A stretch of 9,643 bases of DNA, from NCBI GenBank assembly GCA_044238735.1, contig JBIICS010000110.1, positions 1-9,643 of the forward strand. The letters run 5' to 3'. How positions within the stretch are numbered: position 1 is the stretch's first letter; each line of letters opens with the position of its first letter. Positions 6,871 through 9,643 of this stretch are shown piece by piece. A program made the position numbers and the translations under genes. The notes under the pieces were generated by a model. The model made no database searches. It saw nothing but the letters and a program-made list of their open reading frames with translations, and was not told the DNA's origin. Source of the DNA: JBIICS01 sp044238735 (GTDB taxonomy: Bacteria; Bacteroidota; Bacteroidia; UBA4408).

Positions 6871-7275
6871 TTATTTCTTTTTAGCGGGAGCGGCTGCAGC
6901 ACCTTTCTTCGGTTTTTTAGTTCCGTATTTTGAACGACGCTGATTTCTTCCTTCTACACCTGCAGTATCTAAAGCGCCACGTACAATGTGATAACGTACT
7001 CCCGGTAAATCTTTAACACGACCACCACGAACCAACACTATAGAGTGCTCTTGTAAGTTATGACCTTCGCCAGGAATGTAAGCGATGATTTCTGTTTGGT
7101 TGGTTAATTTAACCTTAGCCACTTTACGTAGAGCTGAATTTGGTTTTTTAGGGGTTGTAGTATAAACCCTTGTACATACACCACGACGTTGTGGACATGA
7201 ATCTAAGGCAGCAGATTTACTTCTGTAAACCTCTTTGGTTCTACCTTTTCTTACCAGTTGTTGAATGGTTGGCAT
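6871..7275 (-). CDS. rpsL: 30S ribosomal protein S12 (uS12)
   Basis: S12 lies at the decoding centre and affects accuracy of tRNA selection. The 134-residue product starts MPTIQQLVRKGR. It keeps TTTPKKPNSALRK with Lys43 and Lys44 (counting Met1), and GGRVKDLPGVRYH with Lys88 and Asp89. Lysines in these two loops are the sites where known streptomycin-resistance changes fall, so the sequence is of the sensitive type. The Asp is the site methylthiolated by RimO in E. coli. The tail beyond KYGTKKPK is Ala/Lys-rich, about ten residues longer than in E. coli, as is usual in Bacteroidota. It is the first gene of the operon, 59 bases downstream of the promoter's -7 element. Confidence 0.98.
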   Translation of the reverse strand: MPTIQQLVRKGRTKEVYRSKSAALDSCPQRRGVCTRVYTTTPKKPNSALRKVAKVKLTNQTEIIAYIPGEGHNLQEHSIVLVRGGRVKDLPGVRYHIVRGALDTAGVEGRNQRRSKYGTKKPKKGAAAAPAKKK

Positions 7276-7401
7276 TACTCGTTATCTCTTTTTTCGTTTT
7301 AAATAATATACACTAAACCCATTTTTGGGGAGGGCAAAGGTATTGCATTTTTTCAAATTATCAACACTCTTCAGTAATTATTTTTAAAAATTCTAAAAAA
7401 A
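7276..7401. other. Intergenic region between the secreted-protein gene and rpsL
   Basis: These 126 bases hold the operon promoter and leader described separately. No G+C-rich hairpin with a following T-run is seen after the stop of the upstream gene at 7402, so that gene shows no recognisable intrinsic terminator. The only inverted repeat there is the loop-less A/T palindrome at 7380-7391. Transcripts from the upstream gene may therefore run into the ribosomal operon. Confidence 0.6.
7335..7364 (-). promoter_or_regulatory. Predicted sigma-ABfr (Bacteroidetes-type) promoter of the str-S10 operon
   Basis: On the minus strand, TTG (7362-7364) is followed by exactly 19 bases and then TACCTTTG (7335-7342), a full match to the Bacteroidetes consensus TTG, N19-21, TAnnTTTG. 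Transcription would start near 7328-7330, giving a leader of about 53 bases before rpsL. The leader opens with a small possible hairpin, CCCA-AAAA-TGGG on the minus strand (7318-7329). Upstream of the TTG lies an A/T-rich tract including a 12-base palindrome ATTTTTAAAAAT (7380-7391) that could serve as an UP-like element. This is inferred from consensus and position only. Confidence 0.8.
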
Positions 7402-8331
7402 TTACTCTTTTTCATCAAAAATAAGCTTCTTAAAGCCTATAATTTGTCCGCTTGCATCGGTTAATCGAACAATTAACAACTTACTTTTAAAAGTATCATT
7501 TAAAATAAATCGATTTTCACCTTTAACAAATGGTATATCTAAAATTAATTTACCAGACAGGTCTGAAACTAGGCATTTTCCGCTCCTATCTGCAATAATA
7601 TATAATACTTCACTTTTAGAAAAGACCTGAAGAGACGCTGTTATAGTATTTTTTAAGCCAGTTGAAGGACTAGTTTCGGGAAAAATAGCGGGTGTTGATT
7701 CGAAGCCCCATGAGTTTAGCATGGTATAATTTAAATTTTGAGCAGAAGTTTCCCAGCTTACTTGCGGTGATATAAAAATACCTTTATCGGTAGAATTTAA
7801 AACTACAGTATCCTTTGGATGAAGTCCGCTAAAATCAATACCAACTCCAAAAGTTCCAGTGGACTGAGCGAAGGAATCTACACTAAAACTCATTAAAGCA
7901 TTAGTATCTATTGAATAAACGGGAATATCTTTATTATAAAAAAAGGATCCCGGGCAAGTATCACTTCCCCCCACTGCAAAGCCATTTTTATCCATATTAT
8001 ACAACCTCAATTTAACATGAGAAGAAGAATCGGAGCTATTAAAACGCTTAAGTCCAAACCCAACCAGTACCGAAAAAATTTGCTGAGGAACCGATACATT
8101 ATAAACCAAAATCTTAGCCTTATCATTATAAATATTATTACCGTAAACATAACCAGCGGGATTATACTGTAATATTCCCCAGTTATTAGCCTGATAAAAC
8201 CCATAACCCAGGGTATCTGAGGTGGATATTGAAACATTTGACACCTTTTTAAACCGGGGTGTAAAACTTACTTGTGCTAACAAAACAGAATGCACAACCA
8301 CTAAAAAAATTATTAAAAATATATTTTTCAT
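7402..8331 (-). CDS. Secreted protein with probable type IX secretion C-terminal sorting domain
   Basis: The function is unknown. The 309-residue product begins with a clear signal peptide: MKN, a hydrophobic stretch IFLIIFLVVVHSVLL, and a likely cleavage at Ala19-Gln20. Residues about 20-220 look like an extracellular beta-sandwich region rich in Ser, Asn, Gly and aromatics, with GYVYGNNIYND, an opening I associate with T9SS cargo proteins. The last 75 residues resemble a Por secretion tail: VSDLSGKLIL, a central GENRFILND, then LLIVRLTDASGQIIGFKKLIF. These strands match the pattern of type A sorting domains that direct export across the outer membrane and surface anchoring. No catalytic motif is seen. 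The gene has its own promoter-like -7 element and precedes the str operon on the same strand, but nothing links it to translation. The short tail after KKLIF (DEKE) is slightly unusual. Confidence 0.82.
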   Translation of the reverse strand: MKNIFLIIFLVVVHSVLLAQVSFTPRFKKVSNVSISTSDTLGYGFYQANNWGILQYNPAGYVYGNNIYNDKAKILVYNVSVPQQIFSVLVGFGLKRFNSSDSSSHVKLRLYNMDKNGFAVGGSDTCPGSFFYNKDIPVYSIDTNALMSFSVDSFAQSTGTFGVGIDFSGLHPKDTVVLNSTDKGIFISPQVSWETSAQNLNYTMLNSWGFESTPAIFPETSPSTGLKNTITASLQVFSKSEVLYIIADRSGKCLVSDLSGKLILDIPFVKGENRFILNDTFKSKLLIVRLTDASGQIIGFKKLIFDEKE

Positions 8332-8424
8332 TTCTTTTTAAAAGGAAGGCAAAGATATAGCTTATTAAAGAATATATTTAAGATTATTTAAAGTAAAAGA
8401 GATAAAGTAATTAAGCCTTATTTA
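8332..8424. other. Divergent intergenic region
   Basis: These 93 A/T-rich bases separate the two divergently oriented genes. They contain the minus-strand -7 element at 8350-8357. On the plus strand I find no TAnnTTTG element for the gene starting at 8425, so its promoter is not recognised. No RNA gene or terminator is apparent. Confidence 0.5.
8350..8357 (-). promoter_or_regulatory. Predicted -7 element of the secreted-protein gene
   Basis: The minus strand reads TATCTTTG here, a full match to the Bacteroidetes -7 consensus TAnnTTTG, and 18 bases separate it from the ATG at 8329-8331. The flanks (ATATCTTTGCC) resemble those of the str promoter (ATACCTTTGCC). However, no TTG lies 19-21 bases upstream, where the sequence is A/T only, so the -33 element is weak or missing. 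The predicted leader would be very short, around 12-14 bases. Confidence 0.55.
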
Positions 8425-9643
8425 ATGAGTAAATATATCAGCTACATAAGAGGAAAACACAACGCCATATTCAGGGCCTTTATATTTTCGATAACCGTTA
8501 TTTTAATTATTTGGAGTTTTCCAAAACAAGGAAAATTTAAATACGAATTTCAATTAGGGAAACAATGGTTAAATGAAGATTTAGTTGCGCCATTTGATTT
8601 TCCTATATTAAAATCTAAAGATGAGATTCGGGAAGAAGAAAATAAAATAAAATCATCTTCAAAGATATATGCTAAAGTTGATTCTACTATTGTTGAGAGC
8701 AAATTAACAGAAGCAAAAGCAGAAATAAATAAAAAATGGAAATCAGAGTCGGTTTACGACAAAAGTAAAACTATTGATTTTTTAACTGCTTCTTTAGCCA
8801 AAATATACAAGACCGGAATTATTGAAATAAGCGATGATTTAGAAAATAAAAAAGCCGATGATGAGATTGGATTAGTAAAAGGGAACCAAACTTATGATCA
8901 GACTTTGGGAAATCTCTTTACCTTACAAACTGCTTATAATTATTTGCGCGACACCTTAAAAGTATCGGGTGGGCTCATCGACAAAGGCTTGCTTGCGTCG
9001 ATTTGTGAAAACTACATTGCCCATAATGTATTTTATGATGAAGAGTTAACCGATAAATTTATCGAGGAGAGTTTAAAAGAAATCTCTTCTACCCGCGACT
9101 TGATGAAAAACGGTTCTCGAATAATTTCTAAAGGAGAAATTGTAGATAAAAATAAATATCAGGTTCTGGAGTCACTTAAAAATGAATTTCTTGCACAGTA
9201 TGCTTCCAAAACTAATTACGGATGGATTAATACCGGATTTGCCATATTGGTATCCGTTTGCATATCGCTATTATTTACTTTTTTATTACTTTTTAGAAAA
9301 GACATTTTGGATGATAATGTTAAAGTAACCTTTATGCTATTTATAGTTACGCTTAATATCATGATGGTAAGTTTATCCATCAAGATTGATATCCTCAATA
9401 TATACATATTACCCTTTTGTATTTTGCCAGTAATTATGCGTGTTTTTTATGATACGCGAACAGCCTTGTTTACGCATTTAATGAGTTGTTTAATTATAGG
9501 GTTTATAGTCCCTAATCCGTTTGAATTTATGATGCTTGAATTTACTGCAGGAATTGTATCTATATTTAGTATAATTAGTATGCGTAACAGATCACAACTT
9601 TTTATTTCGGTTGGACTCATTTTTATTGCGCTTAGTTTATGTT
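8425..9643 (+). CDS. PgpH-like 7TM-HD family membrane protein (probable c-di-AMP phosphodiesterase), N-terminal part
   Basis: The frame is open from the ATG at 8425 to the right edge (406 complete codons, no stop), so the C-terminus is missing. Residues about 14-32 form a first membrane helix. An extracellular region of about 230 residues follows, opening with GKQWLNEDLVAPFDFPI. It closes with NGSRIISKGEIVDKNKYQVLESL (about 230-252), a signature of the extracellular domain of the 7TMR-HD family. A run of membrane helices then starts near residue 267, including the family-like FIVPNPFEFMMLEFTAGIVSIFSI segment at about 360-383. Family members carry a cytoplasmic HD phosphohydrolase domain after the helices, and the Listeria member PgpH degrades c-di-AMP. 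That domain is outside the window, so catalytic residues cannot be checked. An upstream in-frame stop at 8389-8391 bounds the start, and 8425 is the first ATG. It is divergent from the secreted-protein gene. Confidence 0.88.
   Translation, partial: MSKYISYIRGKHNAIFRAFIFSITVILIIWSFPKQGKFKYEFQLGKQWLNEDLVAPFDFPILKSKDEIREEENKIKSSSKIYAKVDSTIVESKLTEAKAEINKKWKSESVYDKSKTIDFLTASLAKIYKTGIIEISDDLENKKADDEIGLVKGNQTYDQTLGNLFTLQTAYNYLRDTLKVSGGLIDKGLLASICENYIAHNVFYDEELTDKFIEESLKEISSTRDLMKNGSRIISKGEIVDKNKYQVLESLKNEFLAQYASKTNYGWINTGFAILVSVCISLLFTFLLLFRKDILDDNVKVTFMLFIVTLNIMMVSLSIKIDILNIYILPFCILPVIMRVFYDTRTALFTHLMSCLIIGFIVPNPFEFMMLEFTAGIVSIFSIISMRNRSQLFISVGLIFIALSLC

Noticed and set aside
7380..7391. ATTTTTAAAAAT palindrome as a terminator or operator
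   Set aside because: It has no loop and only A/T pairs, so it would make a poor RNA hairpin; such palindromes are common in A/T-rich DNA.
8007..8237. Minus-strand frame inside the secreted-protein gene
   Set aside because: It is an alternative-frame shadow; the 309-residue frame has the signal peptide and sorting domain.
9216..9407. Minus-strand open frame opposite the PgpH-like gene
   Set aside because: It is antisense to a frame with clear family signatures and a run of membrane helices.

Overview
This window is a chromosomal segment of a Bacteroidota (Bacteroidetes) bacterium. Four things point there: the ribosomal proteins have the family's typical forms (S12 with a Lys/Ala-rich tail, L22 with an extended N-terminus, L2 with DHPMGGGEGR); start codons are preceded by A/T-rich leaders with almost no Shine-Dalgarno sequences; two promoters fit the Bacteroidetes consensus TAnnTTTG; and one gene looks like cargo of the type IX secretion system, which is confined to this phylum. 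The DNA is A+T-rich. I cannot place the organism below phylum.

Layout. From about 7364 down to base 1, all on the minus strand, runs one long fused str-S10 operon: promoter, rpsL (S12), rpsG (S7), fusA (EF-G), rpsJ (S10), rplC (L3), rplD (L4), rplW (L23), rplB (L2), rpsS (S19), rplV (L22), rpsC (S3) and the first 11 codons of rplP (L16). Gaps are 1 to 35 bases; rplC and rplD overlap by one base. No tuf gene lies between fusA and rpsJ. Upstream, also on the minus strand (7402-8331), is a secreted protein with a signal peptide and a probable T9SS C-terminal sorting domain. Divergently, from 8425 off the right edge, runs a PgpH-like membrane protein of the 7TM-HD family, a likely c-di-AMP phosphodiesterase whose catalytic HD domain is outside the window. 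The longest stretches without a gene are 126 bases (7276-7401) and 93 bases (8332-8424).

The ribosomal genes build the decoding site (S12, S7, S3, S10, S19), the peptidyl-transferase surroundings and exit tunnel (L2, L3, L4, L22, L23, L16), and supply the translocase EF-G.

The most notable observation is in rplW. The full-length L23 frame (2365-2655, 96 residues plus stop) carries an in-frame TAA at codon 11 (2623-2625). It replaces the nearly invariant Glu of the PIITEK motif, equivalent to E. coli L23 Glu18, the docking residue for trigger factor and SRP. Family-like sequence continues in the same frame on both sides, so this is a single GAA-to-TAA change. An ATG-based ORF call would hide it as a 68-residue 'short L23' starting at 2571. 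It may be a sequencing or consensus error, a real nonsense change rescued by reinitiation or readthrough, or a strain carrying a second rplW. Nothing else in the window looks like an undescribed system.
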